Source of the DNA: Blattabacterium cuenoti
GTDB taxonomy: Bacteria > Bacteroidota > Bacteroidia > Flavobacteriales > Blattabacteriaceae
Direction of reading: 5' to 3'
NCBI RefSeq assembly: GCF_014251755.1
Contig: NZ_CP059200.1
Location: 40,286 to 104,285 of the forward strand
Length of the DNA: 64,000 bases
Shown here in pieces: positions 18,946 through 26,854 of the stretch. Below the pieces are notes generated by a model. It ran no database searches. It was not told where the DNA came from and saw only the letters and a program-made list of their open reading frames with translations. Position 1 is the stretch's first letter; each line of letters starts with the position of its first letter. A program made the position numbers and the translations under genes.

Positions 18946-19614
18946 TTATTTATCAATTTTGTATAATGTTCCATTTTCTATTTTTAATTTTTCATCAGCC
19001 ATATTTGCTAATTGTAAGTTATGAGTAACAATTAAAAAAGTTTGTTTGAATTTGAAATTCAAAAAATCAAACAAATTATGTAATTTTTCTGCGTTTTTTA
19101 TATCTAAATTCCCAGAAGGTTCATCTGCAAAAATAATTTTTGGATCATTAATCAAAGCTCTTGCTACAGCAACTCTCTGTTTTTGACCTCCAGATAATTC
19201 TTCTATTTTTGAATTTTCATACTTAGATATATTTAATTCTTTTAATAGATCTATAGCTTTTTTTTTCACTTTTTTTTTGTTGATGAAACCTGGTAAACAT
19301 ATATTTTCTAATACAGTAAATTCAGGAAGAAGTTGAGGCGTTTGAAAAATAAAACCTATTTTTTGATTTCTTAAAATAGAAAGCTCCTTGTCTGTAAGAG
19401 ATAATATATCTTCTTTATTGATTTTTATAATAGGTTTTATTTTTTTATTTATCGTTGGTTTTTCTAAAGTTCCTAAAATATGTAATAAAGTACTTTTTCC
19501 TGCTCCAGATTCCCCTAAAATACATACTATACTTCCTTCTTTTACCATGATATTTACTCCTTTTAAAATTTTTTCTTTTCCAAAAGATTTGTAAATATTT
19601 TTAGCCTGAATCAT
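18946..19614 (-). CDS. lolD: ABC transporter ATP-binding protein, LolD-like
   Basis: An ATPase subunit of an ABC transporter of the MacB/LolD type. In gram-negative bacteria LolCDE extracts lipoproteins from the inner membrane for delivery to the outer membrane. Walker A is GESGAGKST (residues 34-42), the Q-loop lies in FIFQTPQLLPEFTVLENI, the signature is LSGGQKQRVAVARAL and Walker B is IIFADEPSGNLD, followed by the H-loop IVTHN. Length 222 aa is right for LolD. No permease gene is adjacent, so assignment to the Lol system rests on family resemblance. It is the first gene of a minus-strand operon diverging from sucC across a 78-base gap. Confidence 0.85.
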   Translation of the reverse strand: MIQAKNIYKSFGKEKILKGVNIMVKEGSIVCILGESGAGKSTLLHILGTLEKPTINKKIKPIIKINKEDILSLTDKELSILRNQKIGFIFQTPQLLPEFTVLENICLPGFINKKKVKKKAIDLLKELNISKYENSKIEELSGGQKQRVAVARALINDPKIIFADEPSGNLDIKNAEKLHNLFDFLNFKFKQTFLIVTHNLQLANMADEKLKIENGTLYKIDK

Positions 19615-19692
19615 TTTTTCGTAAATTTAAAATCCTTCTTTATAAATAAAAGAAACGAATTTTAGTTTAAATTTACTTTTAAAATTATTTCA

Positions 19693-20889
19693 ATGAATTT
19701 ACATGAATACCAAGGTAGAGAAATATTAAATTCTTTTTCCATTCAAGTTCCTGATGGAATGATTGTTTCTTCCCCTGAAGAAGCTGTAAAAGTAGCTAAA
19801 ATTTTTTTTAAAAAAACTGAAAAAAATTCTTTAGTGATTAAAGCTCAAATTCATGCTGGAGGACGAGGAAAAGCTGGAGGTATTCAAATAGTGAAAAATT
19901 TGGATGAAGTTTATGAAAAATCAAAAAACATTTTAGGAAAATTTCTAATAACTTCCCAAACTTCTAAAAAGGGAGAATTAGTTCGAAAAATTTTGTTATC
20001 TGAAGATATCTATTTTTCTGAATTCAGTCCTCCTATAGAATATTATTTATCCATATTATTAAATCGTGATATAGAAAAAAATATGATTCTTTACTCTAAA
20101 GAAGGAGGAGTAAATATAGAAGATTTTTCAAAAAAAAATCCAAATAAAATATATACAGAAGTTATAGATCCGATATTAGGACTTCAATTATTTCAAACAA
20201 AAAAAATTGGTTTCAACTTAGGAATTCATGATAATGAATCTTTGAAAAACTTTAGCTTTTTTCTATTTTCACTTTATAAAGCTTATATCACTTTTGATAC
20301 TTTATTATTAGAAATCAATCCTTTGATCAAAACATTTGATCAAAAATTTATTCCAGTTGACATAAAAATGATTTTAGATGACAATGCTTTGTTTCGTCAT
20401 AAAAAATATAATTTGATCCGTGATGATATTGATGAAATTGAAAGAGAAGCCTGTGAAGCCAAATTAAATTTTTTAAAACTGGAAGGAAATGTAGGATGTA
20501 TGGTAAATGGAGCTGGATTAGCAATGGCTACTATGGATATGATTAAATTTTGTGGAGGTGTTCCTGCTAATTTTTTAGACATAGGAGGTTCTGCGGATAT
20601 AGAACGTGTAGAAAAAGCTTTTTATCTGATATTAAAGGATAAATCTGTACAAACAATATTAATCAATATATTTGGAGGAATTGTACGTTGTGATACGGTT
20701 GCAAAAGGAATTATAAATTCTTTTTCTAATATTCATCAGGATATTAAAGTTCCTGTTGTTGTTCGTTTACAAGGAACAAATGATGAATTGGCAAAAAAAT
20801 TGATTCAACAAAGTTTATTTCCTATTTATTCTACTGATACTTTAGAAGAAGCATCTGATAAAATTCAAGAAATTTTACATATAAAATAA
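19693..20889 (+). CDS. sucC: Succinyl-CoA ligase (ADP-forming) beta subunit
   Basis: The nucleotide-binding subunit of the TCA enzyme that converts succinyl-CoA to succinate with substrate-level phosphorylation. MNLHEYQGREIL at the N-terminus, the ATP-grasp glycine-rich HAGGRGKAGGIQ near residues 56-66, EINPLI, MVNGAGLAMATMDMIK and the C-terminal FGGIVRCDTVAKGI segment are all diagnostic. Length 398 aa is normal. The alpha subunit gene sucD is not next to it, which is common in Bacteroidota. It continues the pathway step after SucAB (13675-17667) and may be co-transcribed with dnaX, which starts 12 bases downstream. Confidence 0.97.
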   Translation: MNLHEYQGREILNSFSIQVPDGMIVSSPEEAVKVAKIFFKKTEKNSLVIKAQIHAGGRGKAGGIQIVKNLDEVYEKSKNILGKFLITSQTSKKGELVRKILLSEDIYFSEFSPPIEYYLSILLNRDIEKNMILYSKEGGVNIEDFSKKNPNKIYTEVIDPILGLQLFQTKKIGFNLGIHDNESLKNFSFFLFSLYKAYITFDTLLLEINPLIKTFDQKFIPVDIKMILDDNALFRHKKYNLIRDDIDEIEREACEAKLNFLKLEGNVGCMVNGAGLAMATMDMIKFCGGVPANFLDIGGSADIERVEKAFYLILKDKSVQTILINIFGGIVRCDTVAKGIINSFSNIHQDIKVPVVVRLQGTNDELAKKLIQQSLFPIYSTDTLEEASDKIQEILHIK

Positions 20890-20901
20890 GATTGATTTTT
20901 T

Positions 20902-22365
20902 ATGAAAAAAATTTTTTCTGTATTTTCTGAAAAATATAAACCTATAAAATGGAATGAAATAATAGGACAAAAAGATATAATTCTGATTTTAAAAAAAGCA
21001 ATACAGGAAAATCGTTTATCTAAAATTTTATTTTTTTTGGGTCCAGAAGGAGTAGGAAAGAATACATGTGCACAAATTTTATCCAATGAATTAAATTCTT
21101 TTTCAGAATTAAAATATTATTCTTTGAATAGATTTGAAATTAATGGATTTTTGAATAATTCATTAGAACATATTTATAAAATAATAAATCAATCCCGTTT
21201 TTTTCCTAAATTAGGAAAATATAATATATTCATAATTAATAATATACATATGGTTTCTCAATGTTTTTTCAATTTTTTTATAAGATTTATAGAAGAAAAA
21301 CATCCACATGTCTTGTTTATTTTTTGTGGAACAGAGGAAAAAAAAATTCCAAAATTAATTTTATCACGTTGTCAAGTTTTTGAATTCAAAAGGATTTCTA
21401 CAAAAGAAATTTTTTTACATTTAAAAATGATTTCTGAAAAAGAAAATATAGAAGTAGAAAATGAAGCCTTATTGATTCTGTCAAAACATGTAAAAGGATC
21501 TATTAGTAAAGCTATTTATTTATTTGATAGATTGATTTTATATAAAAATAGTGAAAAAAAAATATCCAAAGAATTCCTAATTCAAAAATTAGGAATTATT
21601 GACGTAAAGTACTATTTCAAAATAGTAGATTATCTTTTAGATAAAAAAATACATAAAATATTCATTTTATTGGATAAAATTTTACAAAAAAAAGAAAATT
21701 CTTATGATTTAATTATAGGTTTAACCAAACATTTCAGAAATTTATTTTTATATAAAAATTATGAAACAATTTCTATTTTGAAATTAAAAAAAGAGATAAT
21801 ATTCTCTTACATTTCACAATCAAAAAAAATCTCTTATTTCTTTTTAATGAATGCTTTGAACATTTGTCTTAGATTGAAAAAAGAATATGAAAAGTTTAAT
21901 CAAAGTTATAGATTAACAATTGAAATTTATCTAATACAGTTGGCATATTTATTCGATAATAAAAAAAATGAAAATTCATTCTTAATAGAAGATGAAAAAA
22001 TTCAATGTTTACAAAAAAATTGGATCAATTTTTTACAGAAATTTTATGGAAAAATAAATCCTATTCATTTATATTTTTTGAAAAATGAAATAAAATTTCA
22101 AATTGAAAAAAATAAAATATTTTTTGTTCTTCCATATAAATTAGAAAATTTTAGTTTTTTGTTAATTCAAACACATTTTTTTAAATATTTTAAAGAAAAA
22201 TTCAATTATCCGCATTTAGAATTTGAAATAGTGAAAAAAAATTCAAGTACAATAGAACAATATAATCTTTTATATCATAAAAATAAATTAATAGAAACAT
22301 TAATAGAACGATTGAATTTAAAAATTTTTTCTTATGAAATACAAGGAAAAAAAAAATTATTGTAA
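20902..22365 (+). CDS. dnaX: DNA polymerase III gamma/tau subunit, degenerate ATPase
   Basis: DnaX normally forms the ATP-driven core of the clamp loader. Family membership is clear from FSEKYKPIKWNEIIGQKDII at the N-terminus and the overall order of motifs, but the catalytic residues are eroded. Walker A at 47-54 reads GPEGVGKN where the family has GKT. Walker B reads FIINNIHMV (about 110-118) in place of LIDEVHML, losing both acidic residues. The four-cysteine zinc module is absent, and the sensor-2 region reads KGSISKAIYL in place of GSxRDALS. The arginine-finger SRC (155-157) is kept. The C-terminal half (to 487) is highly Lys/Ile-rich and weakly conserved. It may act only as a structural, delta-prime-like subunit. 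The frame is open throughout. Confidence 0.8.
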   Translation: MKKIFSVFSEKYKPIKWNEIIGQKDIILILKKAIQENRLSKILFFLGPEGVGKNTCAQILSNELNSFSELKYYSLNRFEINGFLNNSLEHIYKIINQSRFFPKLGKYNIFIINNIHMVSQCFFNFFIRFIEEKHPHVLFIFCGTEEKKIPKLILSRCQVFEFKRISTKEIFLHLKMISEKENIEVENEALLILSKHVKGSISKAIYLFDRLILYKNSEKKISKEFLIQKLGIIDVKYYFKIVDYLLDKKIHKIFILLDKILQKKENSYDLIIGLTKHFRNLFLYKNYETISILKLKKEIIFSYISQSKKISYFFLMNALNICLRLKKEYEKFNQSYRLTIEIYLIQLAYLFDNKKNENSFLIEDEKIQCLQKNWINFLQKFYGKINPIHLYFLKNEIKFQIEKNKIFFVLPYKLENFSFLLIQTHFFKYFKEKFNYPHLEFEIVKKNSSTIEQYNLLYHKNKLIETLIERLNLKIFSYEIQGKKKLL

Positions 22366-22475
22366 ACGATTTTTCTCTTGTATAAAATTTATTTCTATTC
22401 AAATTCTTTTCATTTGTAGAAATGGAATAGATATTTTATCTTTTTTTGAATCAAATATTTTAATGATTTCAATTT
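22366..22475 (+). pseudogene. Remnant of the deleted ClpC N-domain
   Basis: Between the dnaX stop and the clpC start, the frame that begins inside the dnaX end reads FICRNGIDILSFFESN and then FVKQYKKIFF. This resembles the end of the second Clp_N repeat (usual form LLxCILRNxND...LL, then DYDxVKxxY). It meets the clpC frame at an A7T8 run near 22502-22516, where one base fewer would join KQYKKIFF to SSTYSDEDIE. The first Clp_N repeat is absent, apparently deleted against dnaX. Confidence 0.55.
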
Positions 22476-24587
22476 ATGATTCATCATTATTCGTCAAACA
22501 GTATAAAAAAATTTTTTTTCTCTTCTACTTATTCAGATGAAGATATTGAAAATGACAGTTCTTCCTTTTCTTATGGATCTGGAAGTAGTGGAACAGGTTC
22601 TGGTTATTATGGAGGGATAAAAAGTAAAACTCCTGTTTTGGATAATTTTGGAAGAGATTTGAATTCCATAGCTATGGAAGGAAAATTAGATCCCGTAGTA
22701 GGTAGAGATAAAGAAGTTGAACGTGTTTCTCAAATATTGAGTAGAAGAAAAAAAAATAATCCTCTTCTTATAGGAGAACCTGGAGTAGGAAAATCTGCTA
22801 TTGCTGAAGGATTAGCTTTACGTATTGTGCAAAAAAAAGTTTCAAGAGTTTTGTACAATAAGAGAGTGGTTGTATTAGATTTAGCAAGTTTAGTTGCTGG
22901 AACTAAATATAGAGGTCAATTTGAAGAAAGAATGAAAGCCATTATCAATGAATCAGAAAAAAATAAAGGTCTCATTCTTTTTATAGATGAAATACATACT
23001 CTGATTGGAGCAGGAGGAACTACAGGTTCTTTAGACGCTTCTAATATCTTTAAGCCAGCTTTAGCAAGGGGAGATATTCAATGTATCGGTGCAACAACAC
23101 TCAATGAGTATAGACAATATATAGAAAAAGATGGAGCCTTAGAAAGGAGATTTCAAAAAATTATTGTTCAACCTTCTTCTGAAGAAGAAACTATAGAGAT
23201 CTTAAGAAAAATAAAAGGAAAATATGAAAGTCATCATAACGTTATTTATACAGAAAAAGCAATAAGAGCTTGTGTATATCTTACTGTACGATATATTGTA
23301 GATCGTTTTTTACCAGATAAAGCCATTGATGCTTTAGATGAATCGGGATCTCGTGTTCATATTAAAAACATAAAAGTTCCACAGGAAATAGTTCTTTTAG
23401 AGAAAGAATTAGAGAGTATTCGAAAAGAAAAATCAAAAGTAGTTAAAAGTCAGAAATACGAAGAAGCGGCACGTTTACGTGATACAGAAAAACGTATTGA
23501 AAAACAATTAATGAAAGCCCAAAAAGAGTGGGAAGAATCTTCTAAAAAAAATAAAGAAATTGTATCCGAAGAGAATGTTGAAGAAGTGGTATCAATGATG
23601 AGTGGAGTTCCAATAAATAAAATTTCTCAAGCTGAAATGAAAAAATTGAGCAAAATGATAGATATCTTAAGAGAGAAAATAGTAGGACAAGATGAAGCGG
23701 TAGAAAAAATAGTAAGAGCCGTTCAAAGAAATAGAACTGGATTGAAAGATCCTAATTCCCCTATAGGTTCTTTTATTTTCTTAGGACAAACAGGGGTCGG
23801 AAAAACTTCTTTAGCAAAAATTTTTGCTAAAGAATTATTTGATTCCGAAGAATCATTGATTCGTATAGATATGAGTGAGTATATGGAAAAATTTTCTGTA
23901 TCCCGATTAATAGGAGCTCCTCCAGGTTATGTGGGGTATGAAGAAGGAGGACAATTAACGGAAATTATACGTCGTAAACCTTATTCTGTAATATTATTAG
24001 ATGAGATAGAAAAAGCACATCATGAAGTGTTTAATGTTTTGTTACAAATGTTAGATTATGGGTGTGTTACAGATAGTATTGGAAGAAAAATAAATTTTAA
24101 AAATACCGTGATTATTTTTACTTCAAATACGGGAACACAACAATTAAAAGAATTTGGTCAGGGAATAGGGTTTCATACTCAAGCAAGAAAATTAAACAAT
24201 TATATACAAAATGTACTAGAACAAGCTTTAAAACGTACTTTTTCTCCTGAATTTTTAAATAGAATAGATGATATTATTATTTTTAATTCTTTAACAAGAG
24301 AAAATATATCAAAAATAACTCGTATTGAATTGAACAAAATAATTCTTCATGTATCTAATTTAGGTTATGAATTGGTATTACTCCCTGAAGTAATAAATTT
24401 TATTCAAAAAAAAGGATTTGATCAAGAATATGGAGCTCGTCCTTTAAAAAGAGTAATAGAAAAATTTATAAAAAATCCTATATCGGAATATATAATTAGT
24501 GAAAAATTAAAAAAAGGAGATAAAATTTCACTAAAAATGAATACAAGTAATGACAATGTAGAAGTATTTATTCATCAAAAAAAATGA
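22476..24587 (+). CDS. clpC: ClpC-type AAA+ unfoldase lacking its N-terminal domain
   Basis: The ATP-driven unfoldase that feeds substrates to ClpP. Both AAA+ modules look intact: D1 Walker A GEPGVGKS at 100-107, Walker B ILFIDEIHTLIGAGG, a UVR-like linker (KYEEAARLRDTEKRIEKQL) typical of ClpC, and D2 Walker A GQTGVGKT with VILLDEIEKAHHEV. The ClpP-docking loop is present as GQGIGFHTQ (IGF tripeptide). What is missing is the roughly 140-residue double Clp_N adaptor/substrate domain; only 20 or so unrelated-frame residues precede SDEDIENDSSSF, so the protein is 703 aa. A frameshifted piece of that domain lies just upstream. The start is ATG 22476, the first in-frame start after a stop. The stop overlaps nth by four bases. 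Confidence 0.93.
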   Translation: MIHHYSSNSIKKFFFSSTYSDEDIENDSSSFSYGSGSSGTGSGYYGGIKSKTPVLDNFGRDLNSIAMEGKLDPVVGRDKEVERVSQILSRRKKNNPLLIGEPGVGKSAIAEGLALRIVQKKVSRVLYNKRVVVLDLASLVAGTKYRGQFEERMKAIINESEKNKGLILFIDEIHTLIGAGGTTGSLDASNIFKPALARGDIQCIGATTLNEYRQYIEKDGALERRFQKIIVQPSSEEETIEILRKIKGKYESHHNVIYTEKAIRACVYLTVRYIVDRFLPDKAIDALDESGSRVHIKNIKVPQEIVLLEKELESIRKEKSKVVKSQKYEEAARLRDTEKRIEKQLMKAQKEWEESSKKNKEIVSEENVEEVVSMMSGVPINKISQAEMKKLSKMIDILREKIVGQDEAVEKIVRAVQRNRTGLKDPNSPIGSFIFLGQTGVGKTSLAKIFAKELFDSEESLIRIDMSEYMEKFSVSRLIGAPPGYVGYEEGGQLTEIIRRKPYSVILLDEIEKAHHEVFNVLLQMLDYGCVTDSIGRKINFKNTVIIFTSNTGTQQLKEFGQGIGFHTQARKLNNYIQNVLEQALKRTFSPEFLNRIDDIIIFNSLTRENISKITRIELNKIILHVSNLGYELVLLPEVINFIQKKGFDQEYGARPLKRVIEKFIKNPISEYIISEKLKKGDKISLKMNTSNDNVEVFIHQKK

Positions 24588-25218
24588 ATTTTATTTCAAA
24601 AAAAATAAAAATTATTGAAAATATATTGGATTTTTTATATCCTAATCCAACTTCTACTTTGTATTATATTAATGAATATACTTTATTGATATCTATTATG
24701 TTAAGTTCTAGAACTCAAGAAAAAAAAGTCAATGAAATTACAAAAATTTTATTTAGAAAAATCAATAACCCCATAGATACAATTTATACTCCTATTGAAA
24801 ATATAAAAAATATTATAAAACATATAGGACTTTACAAGAAAAAATCTAAAAATATTTATGATTTATCTGTTATATTAATCAAAAAATATAATGGAATTAT
24901 TCCGAAAAATATTTCGGAATTAAAATTTTTACCTGGAATAGGACATAAAACTGCATCTGTTTTTTTATCCCATGTATCCAACGAATTTGTATTTCCTGTG
25001 GACACTCACATTCATAGAATGATGTTTCGTTGGAAACTGAGCAATGGAAAAAATGTTAAACAAACAGAACAAGATGCAAAACGTTTTTTCAAAAAAAAAA
25101 TTGGAAAAAATTACATCTTCAAATTATTTTTTATGCTAAAAAATATTCTCCTTCTAGAAAATGGAATTTAAAAAAAGATATTATCTATCAAGAATTATTA
25201 AACAAGAATTTATTATGA
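24584..25218 (+). pseudogene. nth: Endonuclease III, frameshifted in a poly(A) run
   Basis: A base-excision repair glycosylase/AP lyase for oxidised pyrimidines. The helix-hairpin-helix LKFLPGIGHKTASVFLSH and the catalytic VDTHIHRM (Asp present; Lys is in the HhH segment) are intact. The frame breaks at ten A (25091-25100). Read as is, the protein ends at 25171 with an unrelated tail. With one extra A the downstream frame gives KNWKKLHLQIIFYAKKYSPSRKW and continues to TGA at 25216-25218, an excellent match to the usual LHLQLIxxGRxYCPARGW segment. So a single A was lost, or the sequence is wrong. RNA polymerase slippage on A10 could restore some full-length product. The restored tail has no Fe-S cluster cysteines, as in some Flavobacteria. 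ATG overlaps the clpC stop. Confidence 0.85.
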
Positions 25219-25226
25219 TAAAATTT

Positions 25227-25577
25227 TTAAAAAGGTAAATCATCAAAATCATCAGATGATAAAGGAGGAGATGTTGAAGTCATTTTATTTGAAGTTTTTT
25301 CCGTAGAATAATGTTCTATTTTCCATCCTTGAATAGAATTAAAATATCTAATAATTCCTTCAGGATTTTTCCATTCTCTTCCCCGAATGTTTATGAATAT
25401 TTTTATTTTATCTTTTGGTTTTACATTTTCTAACAAATCCACTTTATCTTGAATAAATTCAATTAATATATTTTGAGAATATGGCTCTTCAGTAGTAAGA
25501 ACTATTTCTCTTTTTTGAAATCCACTATCAAATTTTTGAATATCAAATAGTTTTTTTACGTTTCCTATGATTTCCAT
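25227..25577 (-). CDS. DUF3127 family protein with SSB-like acidic tail
   Basis: A 116-residue protein of the DUF3127 family: an N-terminal OB-fold-like beta domain (MEIIGNVKKLFDIQKFDSGF, KREIVLTTEEPY, ILIEFIQDKVDLLENVKPKD) and a disordered Ser/Thr-rich linker ending in DDFDDLPF. Such proteins are widespread in Bacteroidota. I know of no proven function. The C-terminal tip closely resembles that of single-stranded DNA binding protein (DDDIPF), which recruits repair and replication proteins, so a role with single-stranded nucleic acid is a reasonable inference. It ends eight bases from the restored nth stop on the opposite strand and lies 12 bases downstream of the SPFH gene. Confidence 0.8.
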   Translation of the reverse strand: MEIIGNVKKLFDIQKFDSGFQKREIVLTTEEPYSQNILIEFIQDKVDLLENVKPKDKIKIFINIRGREWKNPEGIIRYFNSIQGWKIEHYSTEKTSNKMTSTSPPLSSDDFDDLPF

Positions 25578-25589
25578 GGAACTTAAAAT

Positions 25590-26531
25590 TTATTTTTTTT
25601 TACTGTTATTCTTTTTTTTAAGAGTTTCTCCAATTTGGTTAGAAACATTAAATGATGTAATCATATTATTTAACATTTCACTAGCAGATCCTGGTGAATT
25701 GGGTAATAAAATTAAATTAGTATTTCCATTTTCTCCCATAGATTGGAGAGTATCATAGTGTTGCGTCACAACAATCAAAGCAGAAGCTTCTTGTGAATTA
25801 ATTCCTATATTGTTTAACACTTCTACAGATTCTAGAATTCCTCTAGCTATTTCTCTGCGTTGATCTGCTGTTCCTTTTCCTTGTAATTTTTTACTTTCAG
25901 CTTCTGCCTTTGCTTTAGCTACAATTTTAATTCTATCAGCTTCTGCTTGATATTCAGAAGCAACCTTCTCTCTTTCAGCTGTATTAATGCGATTCATAGC
26001 CAATTTTACTTGTTCATCTGGATCAAGATCTGTAACTAATGCTTTAATTATAGAATATCCATAATTTAACATAGATCCTTCCAATTCTCCTTTAACTGCA
26101 AGAGCTATATGATCTTTTCGTTCGAAAACATCATCTAAACGCATTTTTGGAACTTCTGCTCTCACTACATCAAATATATAAGAAGTGATCTGAGCATGAG
26201 AATTATCTAACTTATAAAAAGCTTCATATACTTTATCTTGGATAACCTTAAATTGAACCGATACTTTAACTTTAACAAAAACGTTATCTTTCGTTTTTGT
26301 ATCTACTAATACATCTAATTGTTGAATTTTTAATGTAAGTTTTCCTATTATATTATCCATAATAGGAACCTTAAAATTTAATCCAGCATAACGAATACTA
26401 TGAAATTTACCCATTCTTTCAAGAATAGCTGCTGTCTCTTGGTTTACTATAAAGATAAAACTAGAAAAAATAGATAAAATCAAGAGAACCAATATACCAT
26501 AAAATAGTAAACTGAAAATACTCATATTCAA
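25590..26531 (-). CDS. SPFH/Band 7 (stomatin-like) membrane protein
   Basis: A 313-residue slipin/QmcA-type protein. One N-terminal membrane helix (residues 6-28) is followed by the prohibitin-homology domain: VNQETAAILERMGKFHSI, GLNFKVPIMDNI, QQLDVLVDTKTKDNVFV and ALVTDLDPDEQVKLAMNRIN. A long Ala/Glu/Lys coiled-coil follows (AEREKVASEYQAEADRIKIV). Relatives form ring-like microdomains in the inner membrane and influence membrane-protein turnover through FtsH-type proteases. The start ATG at 26531 lies five bases after the Fe-S assembly gene. The C-terminus is Lys/Asn-rich and variable. Family assignment is secure; the cellular role is inferred. Confidence 0.9.
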   Translation of the reverse strand: MNMSIFSLLFYGILVLLILSIFSSFIFIVNQETAAILERMGKFHSIRYAGLNFKVPIMDNIIGKLTLKIQQLDVLVDTKTKDNVFVKVKVSVQFKVIQDKVYEAFYKLDNSHAQITSYIFDVVRAEVPKMRLDDVFERKDHIALAVKGELEGSMLNYGYSIIKALVTDLDPDEQVKLAMNRINTAEREKVASEYQAEADRIKIVAKAKAEAESKKLQGKGTADQRREIARGILESVEVLNNIGINSQEASALIVVTQHYDTLQSMGENGNTNLILLPNSPGSASEMLNNMITSFNVSNQIGETLKKKNNSKKK

Positions 26532-26536
26532 AAAAT

Positions 26537-26854
26537 TTATAATAATCCTAATTCTAAACGAGCTTCATCGCTCATAAATTCTCTACTCCAAGGTGGATCA
26601 AATGTTAAAATAACATCTACTTCTTTTATTTCTTGTATAATAGATTGGACTTTTTCTTTAACTTCTAAAGGCAAACTTTCTGCAACCGGACAATTAGGCG
26701 TAGTTAAAGTCATTACTATTTTTACTTTATTTTTTCCAGAAATCTGAACATCGTAAATCAAACCCAACTCATAAATATCTACTGAAATTTCTGGATCATA
26801 TATAGATTTTAATACAGAAATAATACGATTTTCTAAAGAATAACTTGGATTCAT
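26537..26854 (-). CDS. DUF59/MIP18-family Fe-S cluster assembly protein
   Basis: A 105-residue protein of the MIP18/PaaD/SufT-like family, which helps mature Fe-S proteins. Diagnostic features are SVLKSIYDPEISVDIYELGLIYDV near residues 12-35, TLTTPNCPVAESLP with the conserved Cys near 56, and the C-terminal FDPPWSREFMSDEARLELGLL. In Bacteroidota this gene often sits with the suf operon; here it lies between an SPFH gene and M16 peptidases. Client proteins needing clusters in this window include ActB, IlvD and possibly others. ATG at 26854 overlaps the stop of the upstream M16 gene by four bases, so translation is coupled. Confidence 0.9.
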   Translation of the reverse strand: MNPSYSLENRIISVLKSIYDPEISVDIYELGLIYDVQISGKNKVKIVMTLTTPNCPVAESLPLEVKEKVQSIIQEIKEVDVILTFDPPWSREFMSDEARLELGLL

